Assembly (NCBI GenBank): GCA_029531795.1
Contig: JAPEIS010000009.1
Coordinates: 1-64,000, forward strand
Direction of reading: 5' to 3'
DNA length: 64,000 bases
DNA from: Sclerotinia nivalis
Lineage: Eukaryota > Ascomycota > Leotiomycetes > Helotiales > Sclerotiniaceae
Of the stretch, positions 1 through 11,439 are shown piece by piece; the first letter of the stretch is position 1, and each line of letters starts with the position of its first letter. The notes under the pieces are model-generated. The model had not been told where the DNA came from. It saw only the letters and a program-made list of their open reading frames with translations, and did not search any database. The translations under genes and the position numbers were made by a program.

Positions 1-135
1 CCTAACCCTAACCCTAACCCTAACCCTAACCCTAACCCTAACCCTAACCCTAACCCTAACCCTAACCCTAACCCTAACCCTAACCCTAACCCTAACCCTA
101 ACCCTAACCCTAACCCTAACCCTAACCCTAACCCT
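1..135. repeat. Telomere repeat array
   Basis: About 22 uninterrupted copies of CCCTAA (TTAGGG on the other strand) stand at the very first base, the orientation expected for a left chromosome end. The array gives way at about position 134 to a unique sequence containing two CGGGTTACC-like motifs. This shows the window begins at a true chromosome terminus. Confidence 0.97.
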
Positions 136-189
136 GATGCACATACACGCACGGGTTACCCTCCGGGTGGATTCAAAACTTACGGGTTA

Positions 190-560
190 CCTCTCCCTTA
201 TATTATAAAGTTATTTACATATATTATAAAGTTACTCATATATTATAAAGTTATCTACATATATTATAAACTTACCCATATATTATAAAGTTATTTACAT
301 ATATTATAAAGTTACTCATATATTATAAAGTTATCTACATATATTATAAACTTACCCATATATTATAAAGTTACTCATATATTATAAAGTTACCTATATA
401 TATTATAATTATCTTTTCTCATATATTATAAAGTTATCTATATATATTATAATTATTCTTCCCCATATATTATAAAGTTACTTATATATAATATAATTAC
501 TTCATCCCATATATTATAAACTTACCCATATATTATAAAGTTATCTATATATACTATAAT
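190..560. repeat. Short subtelomeric tandem repeat
   Basis: Roughly 17-21-bp units built on ATATATTATAAAGTTA, alternating with endings such as ACTCAT, TCTACAT and ACCCAT, run in tandem with growing divergence away from the telomere. No coding potential. A looser array of CATTCACCTAATATTAAT units follows at about 730-850. Confidence 0.85.
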
Positions 561-719
561 TAAAATCTGTTTTCTTATTAAAAAATTAAAATTTCTAGTA
601 TAAGCATATCTAAATATATTAATTGAATTGAAATAAAGAATACTACTACTGAACCATAGATTCTTTTTTGATATACCTTCAAAGTAAATACAAAATATAT
701 ACATTAAACTATAATAAAT

Positions 720-860
720 AATATTATATAATCATTTACCTAATATTAATCATTCACCTAATATTATATAATCATTCACCTAATATTAATCATTCACCTA
801 ATATTAATCATTCACCTAATATTAATCATTCATCTAATATTATATAATCATTTAAATATT
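720..860. repeat. CACCTAATATTAATCATT tandem repeat
   Basis: Units of about 18 bp (AATCATTCACCTAATATT, with variants) are repeated some seven times. The block is AT-rich and non-coding. Between it and position 1000 I see only AT-rich sequence. Confidence 0.75.
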
Positions 861-1019
861 CTTTATAAATTCTATCTATTTATTCAAGATATAATAAATA
901 AACTACTTACCGGGTTTGATTTAGAATACATTATACACTACCTCTTAAATGAATATTAAATCATTATATATTAAACTCTTCGGTTTTATAAAACGTTTAT
1001 ACGAATTTCATAATATTAA

Positions 1020-2600
1020 CATTTAAATCAAAAAATTGTAGGCTTCCTTATTAAATTCAAAATCCCTAAATTTAAAATAATAATCCCTCAAATATTAAAT
1101 TCAAAGCCTTATAAATTAATGATTCTCTAAATATTAAATTCAAACCCCCTAATATTAAATAATCATTCCCCGAATATAAAATTCAAAGCCCCTCAAGATA
1201 TTAAATTATAAACCCCCAAATATTAAATTATAAACCCCAAATATTAAATTCTATACCCTTAGATATTATATTCTAAACCCCCAAATATTATATTCTATGT
1301 CCTCAGATATTAAATTCTAAAACCCCAAATATTAAATTCTAAACCCCCAAATATTAAATTATAAATCCCCTAATATTAAATTCTAAACCCTCAAATATTA
1401 AATTATAAATCCCCTAATATTAAATTCTAAATCCCCAAATAATATATTATAAGATCTATAATAATAATAGATCCCTATATAATAGACTATTCCCCTATAT
1501 CATCAGGATTGAATAGGGTACTTATAGCCTATAAAACCTTAATACTAATTTAATAATATTAAGATTTCAATCAAAAAGTCAAAGGATTTCCTATTAAATT
1601 AAAGACCCTCTAATATAAAATTCAAAGCCCTCGAATATAAAATTCAAAGCTCTCTATTATAAAATTCAAAGCCCTCTAATATTAAATTCTAAGTCCCCAG
1701 ATATTATATTATAAGATCTATAATAATAATAAACTTTTAAATAATAGATTATTCCTTTATATCATCAGAATTGAATAAAGTACTTATAGCCTATAAAATC
1801 TTTATACTAATTTAATAATATTAAGATTTCAATCAAAAAGTTTAAGGGTTTCCCATTAAATTAAATGCCTTCAAATATTAAATTTTAAGCCCCCTAATTA
1901 AATCATAATCTCTAAAATGATATTATAACCCTAATATTAAGCTTTTCCCCTATATCATTAGGATTGAATAGAGTACTTATAGTCTATAAAATCTTTATAT
2001 TAATTTCACAATATTAAGATTTCAATCAAAAAGTCTTAGGGTTTTTTATCAAATTCAAACTCCTCAAATATTAAATTTAAAGCCTCAAAATATTAAATTT
2101 AAAGACTAAAAATATTAAATAATAATCCCCAAAGTACTATTATTCCCTTATATATTAAGCTTTTCCCTTATATCATCAGGATTGAATAGAGTATTTATAG
2201 TCTATAAAATCTTAATACTAATTTAATAATATTAAGATTTCAATCAAAAAGTATTTAAATTCCCTTCAAAGTAAAACCCCTCAAATTTTAAATAAAATGC
2301 CCCAAAAATATTATATAATCCTTATATTATAGGCTTTACTATTATATCATCAGGATTGAATAGTGTATTTATAGTTTATAGAATCTTAATATTAATTTAA
2401 TAATATTAAGATTCTAATCAAAAAGTAATAGGAATAACCCTTATATTATAATAATCTAATCCTTATAAATATACCCCAAAATCTCTATTTTTAGGCTTTA
2501 CTACTATATTATCAAGATTGAATAGTGTATTTACAATCTATAGAACCTTAATATTAAATATTAAAGCTCTAATCAAAAAGTATAAGGGATCTTTTCTATA
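1020..2600. repeat. Long-period subtelomeric repeat (six ~165-260-bp units)
   Basis: A conserved block reading ATATCATCAGGATTGAATA, followed by AGAGTACTTATAGCCTATAAAA and then TTAATAATATTAAGATT and TCAATCAAAAAGT, occurs six times, near 1497, 1757, 1951, 2169, 2343 and 2503. Between the blocks lie short TCAAATATTAAATTC-type units. Spacing falls from about 260 to about 165 bp. No ORFs. This is a degenerate higher-order subtelomeric array. Confidence 0.85.
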
Positions 2601-3103
2601 TTTAACCCTAGTACTTAATATTACTTATACTAATTTTATATATACTCACCGATATATATAAAAGATTTCTAGAGTAAATTATAGAGTCTATAAGCTATAA
2701 AAACCCAAAATATTATATCAAAAAGTGATATTAAAGGCTTAAATTTGAAGAGTTAAATCTAAAATAACTTATTAAAACCTATAAAGCATTAATATTAGAA
2801 TCACTATATATTGAATACTTTTCAGTTCATTTTTTTTATATACCTATAGAGTTCTTATTAATCGATTTTCTATATACAATCGATTTATACTGAAAAAATA
2901 ATTTCCGATAAATGATTTTATATACAAAATGATTATTAATAATATTAGCTCTCAGTGATCTCCTTTATAAGTATATAGAGCCTAAATTATAGACTTGTAC
3001 ATTTTATAATCATATAATGAAAACTCACCGGGAGTTTACCGGAAGGGAAGCTCATCAGAGATAATTATTCAATATACCTAAGTTTATATTGAATGGTTAT
3101 GGT

Positions 3104-3316
3104 TGTTATGGGGTCTTTGTATATGGTATACGGAGACTGTTCGGGTTCTGATCTATAGGAGTCGGATCTCGGATAAGTGTAGGCTAGCCCCGATCGGGGC
3201 TAGCGCTATATATAAATGTATTTAAGGAACCGTTCTTTCTATAGAAACGTAGCTCTTCGAGCTATGTTTTATTAATAAAAGTGATTTCTGTTGTCCTGTC
3301 TGTTGTCTTTGTGATA
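3104..3316 (+). mobile_element. 213-bp LTR, copy 1
   Basis: This copy matches the three other 213-bp copies in the window (18854, 20629, 33355) over its full length, with ends TGTTAT and GTGATA (TGTCAC and GTGATA in the others). It carries the same internal hairpins (GGCTAGCCCC/GGGGCTAGC and AGCTCTTCGAGCT). The five bases on each side are ATGGT and ATGAT, a 4/5 match that a single G-to-A change would explain, so it is probably a solo LTR with its own target duplication. Confidence 0.85.
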
Positions 3317-4073
3317 ATGATCAATAATTAAGACCTATAAGAGAGCTTATAAATAAAGCTCACTGGGAGTACGATATAGACTTTGAACCCTATAAGAGAG
3401 CTTATAAAGGGATCTATATATAAAACTCACTGAATATAGTCATTTTATATGAATGAAATCAATATAATGAAATTATTTTTATAAAAAAAGCTTTCAATAT
3501 TATAAAATAAATTCAATATAATAAATTCATAATAATAAATTCATAATAATAAATTCAATATTATATAAATCATTAAATATAGAATAATATTTAATAAGAA
3601 AATCATCAATAATATTATATATTATATATATTATTATTAATAATATTACTATTATATATTACATATATTACATTATTAATAATATTATTAATAACTCTTA
3701 ATCCTTTAATATAATATAAATATAATTTAAAACCTTGAATATTATAAATTCAATACCATTATAAAATCACAAAATTATTCAAAATATTATTAATATAAAT
3801 TATTTCATTTATTCTATCTAAAATCTTAAAACTATATTATATAAAATGTAGGTTTTTATATTTAGAATAATAACATTAAAAATCATTTAATCTTTGCATT
3901 TCAATTTCATTATTAAAAATATTAATGATTTAAAATAATGATTTATAATTTCAACTCAAAGTAACTTCCCCCAAAAAAAATCAATAAAAAAAGTCTGAAT
4001 CACTTTAATTCTTTAATAAGAAAATAGAAACCATAAATAGAATCTGTATCAATCTCTTCAATATGCTTTTTAC
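3317..4073. other. AT-rich subtelomeric spacer
   Basis: Extremely AT-rich sequence with repeated TAATATTATTAATAAT-type runs near 3540-3720 and two copies of a short motif around AGAGAGCTTATAAA near 3335 and 3395. I see no gene, RNA gene or element boundary here. Confidence 0.6.
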
Positions 4074-7000
4074 TTAGAAACTTCTTATAAAAAGTAAATC
4101 GATTATTAATAGTCTCAGGGTGAAAAAGGTTTTAAGAAATTCATTCGACGGATTATTAGACCAAAGGAAATCATGAATTTGCTGTCTAGTATCCCAAATA
4201 AAATCAAGTAAAAAAATCATATAAAATTTAGGAAAAACACAATCTTCTTTATTATTCATTCTTTTTAAAACAGAACAGAAATGAGTAGGAAATAAACATT
4301 TAAAACAACAACTATCTGGAACTAAAGAAATATTGAAATTATTAAATTCTCTCGTCTTCTTCTCTATAAAATGATCTTCTAAATAATCATTCCAACTAGA
4401 ACAATCACTAAATTTATGATCTCCCCTACAAAAGATTCATCTAAATCATATAATTGAATTATACTACAAATCCAACACTTATTTAAATATAAATCAGTTA
4501 CTGCTGTATAAACAACCCTCCTCCTCCTCTTATTTTCAATTCTTTGAGCTCTTATATAATGAACTTACATATTTTTAAGCTCCTCTCTTTCTGTACATAA
4601 ATCACACATCTCCTGAAAGGGTAAACATTCTTCTGTAATATTATTATCTAAATATAAATCGATAACTTTTCGTCTACAGATAGATTCCCTTAAATATTTA
4701 CGTAATTCGGTTCTATCTGAATCAAAATCACTAGGTTTATCATTCTCTTCAGATTTATTATAAAAGAAACAAGACTCACTAGGTCTTAAATCTCTTCCCC
4801 CCCTACTAGAACCCTGTAAAAATCCAATAAAAGACCAACAAAATTTAAAATAAATCACTAAACGCACGCTAGAATAATCAATTCCTTCTTCTAAACCAGA
4901 TGTACTAACGATAATTCGATTAAAATCATTAAAAACATTAAAAAAATCATTTAACACGCGATTTTGCTCCAATAAACCTAAATCAGAATGATAAAAAGAA
5001 CAATTTAAAAAACTAGACAAGGAATTTACATCTTTTTTAGAAGGACCAAAAATAATGATTTTATCCTTATTATTTAAAAATGACGTGATTTTAAAATCTT
5101 CAATATAAGTTCGAACTTCAGTAAATTGATTTTCTATATTGAATGAATCAAAGATCTTAGCTTTATAAACAATATTATTTCGAGTACTAGGTGCTCTAAT
5201 AATTGAAATATTCTGTAAAGATAAATGATTCATTAATTGCTTTTCAATAGAAAGAGGCAAGGTACTAGTTAAAAAAACGAATTGACATTTAGTCAATAAT
5301 AGAGATCTAAAACGAAACATAATATTACGATAATGAGAGCTAGTAATTAATAAATGACATTTATCAATTATAAATCGATCTATCTTCTTTTCATTAATCA
5401 ATTCAGTCAACTTCACTATAAAGCTTTCTTTAATAATTGATTCAATACTAATTAAAGTAAGATTTTTAAACTCTCGATTTTCTTCCCAAACGGAACAAGG
5501 AATATTGAAACTTTTAGCTCTATTTAAAATATCAGCTTTTAAAACAATTAAAGGAATAATCACAATAGTAATTTTGAAAGTTATTAATGAACTAGTCAAT
5601 AAATAGCTTAAAGATTTACCATTATTAGTAGGCAAAACCTCTAAAATATATGGAACTTTTAATAATATACTTTTTATCAAAGTCTCCTGTTCTGAGATTC
5701 TAAAAGAGGCAGTTGAATCATTTAAGAACTCTCTCAATAATTGATTCAATATAATATTAGAAGAAACAGTATTAGAAAATGATTGAAATTCTGAAACTTT
5801 CAATTTTTTAATCATTTTATTAGAATTATCATCAATAGAACTACTCTGTCGATGATGCTTGCGAGGATTGATTGAATCGGATTCTTTACTATATCTAACT
5901 AATAGACTATTTAATATTGAATCTTTTTCTTTTAATATAGTTTGATTCCTAATAGTCAAACTACTAACAAAAGGACTTACTTCAACTTTATAATCTTTCA
6001 ACCCGAGAAATTCATGAAATCGCAAACTTAATTCTAAATATTTATTTTGTTTATTTAAAGGAATATTTTTAAATGTAGTACTAGAACGTCTATAATGCAT
6101 ATAATCAATATCTGAAGTATGTCTTATTAAACTACTTTGAATTTGATGTGCGCTAGTTTCATTCAAATCATCTTCAAGAGTTAAATCACTTAAATTAATC
6201 TTTTCTTTCATAAATTCTCTCATAATTCCTACAATTATTTGTCTATATTTTTGAAGATTCAAATTAAGATCTAATATTGATTCAGAATATTTTTTAAGAA
6301 TATAAGAAAGATCGGAAGAAACGAGAGAACGTTGATTGAAATACCCTAAATAGGGATTCATTAAATTGAAATCGAATTTAGTACTAGTAATATTCAATGC
6401 TTTTATAAAAGGATCAACACAAACAATATATTTTAATAAGATATTAGAAACAGATATAGGTAAATATTTAAGCTTTGAAGCACGAAGTTCTGTACGAGAT
6501 CTTGATTTATCAGCAGAGATATTTGTAATAAATAAAGAACTTCCAATATCTAAAAACAGTTCTTTCTGATCTTTATTAGAATTCTGATACCTTAATGTAC
6601 ACAATTCAGTACCTCTTGAAGGTAAACCACTAGTTAAATGAATTAGTAATAAAAGCATCTTCTTGAATTTTAAAATCTCTTTAAGGTAATTCTTATAATT
6701 CGATTTATTCAACTTTAAATTATTGTTCGAAATTACAAAGAAATGATCTCTTAATCTTTCAATATCAATCACTTTATTGATTAGAAATTCGTCATTAAAC
6801 TTAACATTGGGATGAAAATCTTTGAATGATTTAAAAGGAGTTTTATTTTCACGATCTTCATATTTACTAAAATCTTCCAATCTAATGTGTGAGAATTCAC
6901 CCAAATCAATATTCATTAAAATTGATTCATTAAAAAAAGAATAAGTAGAATTTAAAATCGATTTAAATAGCTCCTTTAGATTATCCACACTAATAGTAAT

Positions 7001-8965
7001 ATCTCTATAAGAAAGCGTATTCACTTGAGTAGAGCTAATAATAATTAAACTCTCACTAGATAATTCTTTATTCACTTTAAAAGCATAACTTCGATGCAAT
7101 AGCATTTCAGCTAATGCATTTTGACTATGATTCTGAAAGTAATTAATCATAAATCTAGATAAAATCGAATTCAAAATATAAGTGGGATGAATGATTAATT
7201 GACGAATAGAATATTCAACTACGAATAATTGACTACAATAAATAAAATGAGAATAAAATTGGGATAATTGAAGGGTATCTCGAATGGAATTATTATTTCT
7301 AATAGATTGGCAAGCGAAGAAGCAATTAATAGGACTATCGAAGATATTTAAATCAGTCTTTTGTATATATAAGAATAATATATATATAATAATATAAATA
7401 TCGATAGATATCTTAAATTCATATATTAAAGCATATAATTATAATATCTAAAATTAAATCTCTCATCTCAATCAATAATTCATTATCTGAATCATTAATT
7501 TTAATAAAATTTTCAATAATATTATTAGAATCATTTTCTAAAGAATTTAATTCAGATGATTTAAATGAATTAGATGAATCAGATGAATCATTTGAATCAT
7601 CTGAATCATCTGACTCATTTAAATCATCCGAATTAGATTCTTCAGAATCGCTTAAAACAATCGAATTATTATTCTCTTCTTGATTCAAATTCAAATTATT
7701 AAATTTGACCTTATTAGCTCTTTTAATGAAAGACTTTTTACTACTTTTTATATTAGATTCTAAAAACCTTTCAGAATTTAGAATCTCATTGAAATCCACA
7801 GCTTTTTTAAGTAATTCAATCACTTTAGCTCTTAAATTATTAAAATCAGAATAAAAAACATTAGGGTGTTTAAAAGAAGTATACATAATGAAACTAAAAA
7901 AGGTTTGAAAAAAGGTAAAATATTTAGTACGACTATTAGGATTATGAAGAGGTTTAAATCCTTTATTTCTAATCTTATCTTTTTCAAAACTATTCAAAAT
8001 ATTGAGATGAGATTTATTCAGAAATATTACTTTCTCTAAACTTAGATATAATAGAATTTCTAAATTAGAAAGGATTGTTTTAAAAGACGATTGAGCTATA
8101 TGACTTTCAGCTACAATATGGAAATTAGAACATGATTTTAAATCATTAATATCGAATTTTTGAATATATTCAATATATCTAGTACGTTCTTGAAATGGAG
8201 TAAGATTTTCTAATCCAATTTTAGTAGAATTAATCTTTTGTTCGATACCCTTCAATTTAGAATCAAATTTTTCTTCCAATTCTTTTTAATTAAATTCAAA
8301 TTGAAATGAATTTGATAAACATCATCTAATTCATCATTTACTTCAATAATATGATTCGAATTAGAATTTTCATTAGAATGATTCTTTTCTTTAATTTGAA
8401 CTTCGAAAAAGAAACGATTAGATAATAACTCCTGCCCTGAAATATTCTTGATTAAATCAAAACGTAGATCGAAAGCAATATCTTTATGATTAGAATTGAG
8501 ATGTTTTTTGAGATTTTTTAAATTAGATTTAATGAGATTACAAATGGAACATTGAAATAAGGATTTAAGGGATAATTCAGGAAAATAAAGAATAGAAAAT
8601 TCGGATTGAAATAATTGGATCAATTTTAGATTGTTTTGAATGGATTCAATACTCAAAGAATCATAAATAAGACAGGCCTTCTTAATTAACTCAATTTTAT
8701 GAAGTGAATTTAAATCGAAAAAGTGTTTCTCATGAAGATGAATTTTGAAATTTTGAATACAAATTTGACAAATATCACAAAGAATAAATTGAAATGCAGG
8801 ATAATAAGAAATAAATGAAACTTCACTAATCTCTTGAAAAGCTAATTTAGCTTGAAAGTCCCCAGTTTCTCTAAAATAACTGAATAATTGATTAGTATCG
8901 AATTCAAAAGAATCAGAAGGGGAGTTAATGGAGGAGTTGAAAAGAGAGTTTTCATAGTTAGCCAT
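4074..8965 (-). pseudogene. Decayed telomere-linked RecQ-type helicase
   Basis: Telomere-linked helicases are multi-copy RecQ-family genes found at fungal chromosome ends. Three open segments on the minus strand follow the usual order: a zinc-finger-like N-terminal part with paired CxxC...H motifs (8965-8252); a middle part with the TPFQERTRYIEY motif and an Asp/Ser-rich stretch (8279-7419); and the helicase core (open from about 7400, 7174-4565). The core shows Walker A region PTNNGKS (~residue 517), the DEAH-equivalent IDKCH (~605), motif III FLTSTLPLS and motif V/VI ending QGSSRGGRD. The first two segments are joined by a frameshift at an A-run near 8280. A further frameshift near 4430 separates CWIC from FCRGDHKFSDC, so the C-terminal zinc-binding tail continues to 4074. 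Key residues are lost by G-to-A changes. Non-functional as it stands. Confidence 0.88.
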
Positions 8966-9745
8966 TTTTAATAATATAAATTCAAAAGAATAATATTTAA
9001 TAAAGATTTCGAAGATTTTAAGAAGGTTTGAAAGATTTTGAAAGATTTAGTTTGAAAGATTTGAGTTAGAATATAATTCTGAAGAAGAAAAAGTTCGAAT
9101 TTAGAGGGGATATGATTGAATATATAGATTTTCAATTTTATCATACTAGAACTAGAGCAAAAGCAAATTCGAACAGGGCTTGTCCAATGGAGTGCATTGC
9201 TGACTAATACAATGAAGAATCAACTAATACTCTGTATCCATTAGCTAAGCATAGAAAGAATTAATTCATCATACGGAGGATTACTAACTTATTACTAAGT
9301 CAGGACAGCCCTGTTTCTGGTACCCTCGAATGAATTTGATTCGCTACGTCAATTTCATATATTCTTGGCAGATTCCGCTTATGGACCCCACCAATCACGT
9401 GTGCTAGAAACACATGATTAATGAAGCATCAATATGATTTCATAATCAATTCCAGATTGCTCCGTTTGAATAAAGAGATCTCTTTAATCTAATTCATATA
9501 TATTATCTTCAAAATCAGAACTCAATTATTTTCATTTTTGAAAAGACTACCTTTATCCCTTCAATATCAATATTCAAGAAAGGTATTTTTTAGAATTTTC
9601 TTATCATTCTTTATTGAAATATAATTGATTCAATATATTAATATTGAATATGATTTTTTTGAAGAGGAAGATTCAACCCCACTATAAATGGTTTAAGCTT
9701 TAAACGAATCTTGAATCGAACTTTCAATCAAATTCTTATTCAATT
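8966..9745. other. Upstream region of the helicase gene
   Basis: This stretch lies 5' of the helicase pseudogene. Between about 9140 and 9430 it is less AT-rich than its surroundings, with mixed sequence and an ATCACGTG site near 9395, and may be the ancestral promoter/5' UTR. The rest is AT-rich with no ORF. Confidence 0.45.
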
Positions 9746-10115
9746 TAGTACAGATCTCTCAATTCAAAAGATAATTCAATTCTGATTTCAAATAAATAAA
9801 ATTAACTTAATTTTTTATATGATTCAATTTTGAAATTTCAGAAAAGACCTAAATTGAATCGTATAAGAGTGGTGACCAAATAGTGACTTTTATTAAAGCA
9901 TTATTCCCTTGTTTTTCAAAATTATCAAAGCGTTTTTGATTATCATTCAAAATCAATCTTTAGGGTTAATAGTACAGATCATTCAGTTTAAAAGATAATT
10001 CAATTCTGAGTTCAAATAAATAAAATTAACTTAATTCTTTATATAATTCGATTTTTAAATTTCAGAAAAAACCTAAATTGAGTTGTGTAGGAGTGGTGAC
10101 CAAATGGTGACTTTT
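9746..10115. repeat. Direct duplication of ~146 bp, 224-bp period
   Basis: The block 9746-9891 recurs at 9970-10115. Shared landmarks, in order, are TAGTACAGATC, AAAGATAATTCAATTCTGA, TCAAATAAATAAAATTAACTT, TTTCAGAAAA, CCTAAATTGA and GAGTGGTGACCAAATRGTGACTTTT (R marks A or G). The second copy runs on into a cluster of GGTGACC/GGTCACC motifs at 10096-10170. No coding potential. Confidence 0.85.
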
Positions 10116-10172
10116 TGCTGGGTCACCACTCCCCTGTCAAAATGGGTCACCACCAGTGGTGACCACCAAAAA
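10096..10172. repeat. GGTGACC/GGTCACC palindrome cluster
   Basis: Within 77 bases GTGGTGACC, ATGGTGAC, GGGTCACCACTCC, GGGTCACCACC and AGTGGTGACCACC occur in opposing orientations, able to form nested hairpins. It lies exactly between the direct duplication and the truncated inverted ORF copy, so it may be an old element terminus. Confidence 0.6.
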
Positions 10173-10189
10173 AATCCTTAGAATAATAG

Positions 10190-11330
10190 TTAGTGCTTCC
10201 CTTGCTATTAGTTCTATTTGATAATGATAATAAAGGGAATGATTTGAATTGAGTTGATGTTTCTGATGGTATTATATTCATTGGAGATCTTTGAATGCTC
10301 GCTAGTTCATTAGATAGATTTGATATAACAATATTATTATTATCTTATATTATTATTAGTTTATCTACAGAACCAATATACGAAGAGCAAGAACGCCAAA
10401 ACTCTTTATTATGAACTCTTTCCTTTTGATTAATAATATATAAGTTTTCCATTGTTTGTATTCCTGATATTCCTATTTCAATTGCTCCTTCAATATATAT
10501 TTCTGATATCCCATCAATTCTCGCCTTTTCAATTGTACTAATCGTATAGGCCGATTACAATCCTATCAGAATTTCTGCAATCTTTGTATCGTATTCGTTT
10601 CTTTCAAGATTAATCTTTTGTTCGTTTTTTTGGATTTGCTTAATTTGTACAACAATATCGGTATTTTTATCGATCGAAGGTAATTGAGTCAATAATGAAG
10701 AAGTCGATCGTAGGGTTTCTGGAATATCGCTTTCTTGAGTATTATGATCTTAAGGGATTTGATGATCTTGAGGGATTTGAATATCCATTCGAAGACCAAT
10801 TGTAGGAGGAATATTTGTAGGGATATCTAAATGAAGCAAAGGTTTGTATACAATGAAATCGATTAGGCCCGAGAATTGAAGTGCTTTTTTTTCTCAACAA
10901 CAGAAAATGTTTTCGATATTCGTTTTTCTAACTTCTTTGATATTCGAATACTTCTTCGATTATCCATTATATTTCTTTTGAGATAACATTTTAATTTTAT
11001 GAAAAAGTTGATGATAAAAATAGATTTTGCAAGGTAAGGGGAAATAAGTATTTGAAAAACCTCGATTGGGAAAACAATGATTTGCCGATAGTATCGAACT
11101 TCTTAAGGTTAACTTTGATCAATTATATCTTCATCTACGATTTTTTTATGATAATATAATTAAGTATAGTATTACTTTGTAATATATAGACTTGGGTTAT
11201 CAGATTTTTATTATTTTATTCAAAAGCTAGAAGTCTTCTTTAGGGTTAGAATATTCGTTGTTTGAAAAACCTCGATTCGGAAGGCAATGGATTCATCAGC
11301 AATACTATGCTTTTCACCAAATCGAGAAGT
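10190..11330 (-). pseudogene. Truncated inverted copy of the unknown large ORF family (5' part)
   Basis: Read on the minus strand, this is a diverged copy of the plus-strand sequence at 25385-26470. Both contain the upstream block with GAGGTTTTTCAAACA twice, the conserved start MDNxRSIRISKKLEKRIS and the downstream peptide blocks LLTQLPSIDKNTDI and IKQIQKNEQ. The copy stops near 10190 at the triplet region corresponding to AAGGGAAATACTAATAG, then abuts the GGTGACC cluster. Frameshifts and stops are present. I do not recognise the protein family. Confidence 0.75.
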
Positions 11331-11439
11331 ACAGCATTACAATATTTATTTTTTATCAATTATAACTTCTTTTACAATTTCTTAATAATAAAATAAATAA
11401 TTGTACTATATTTGTCATATTATTTAGAAGGGAATGTAT

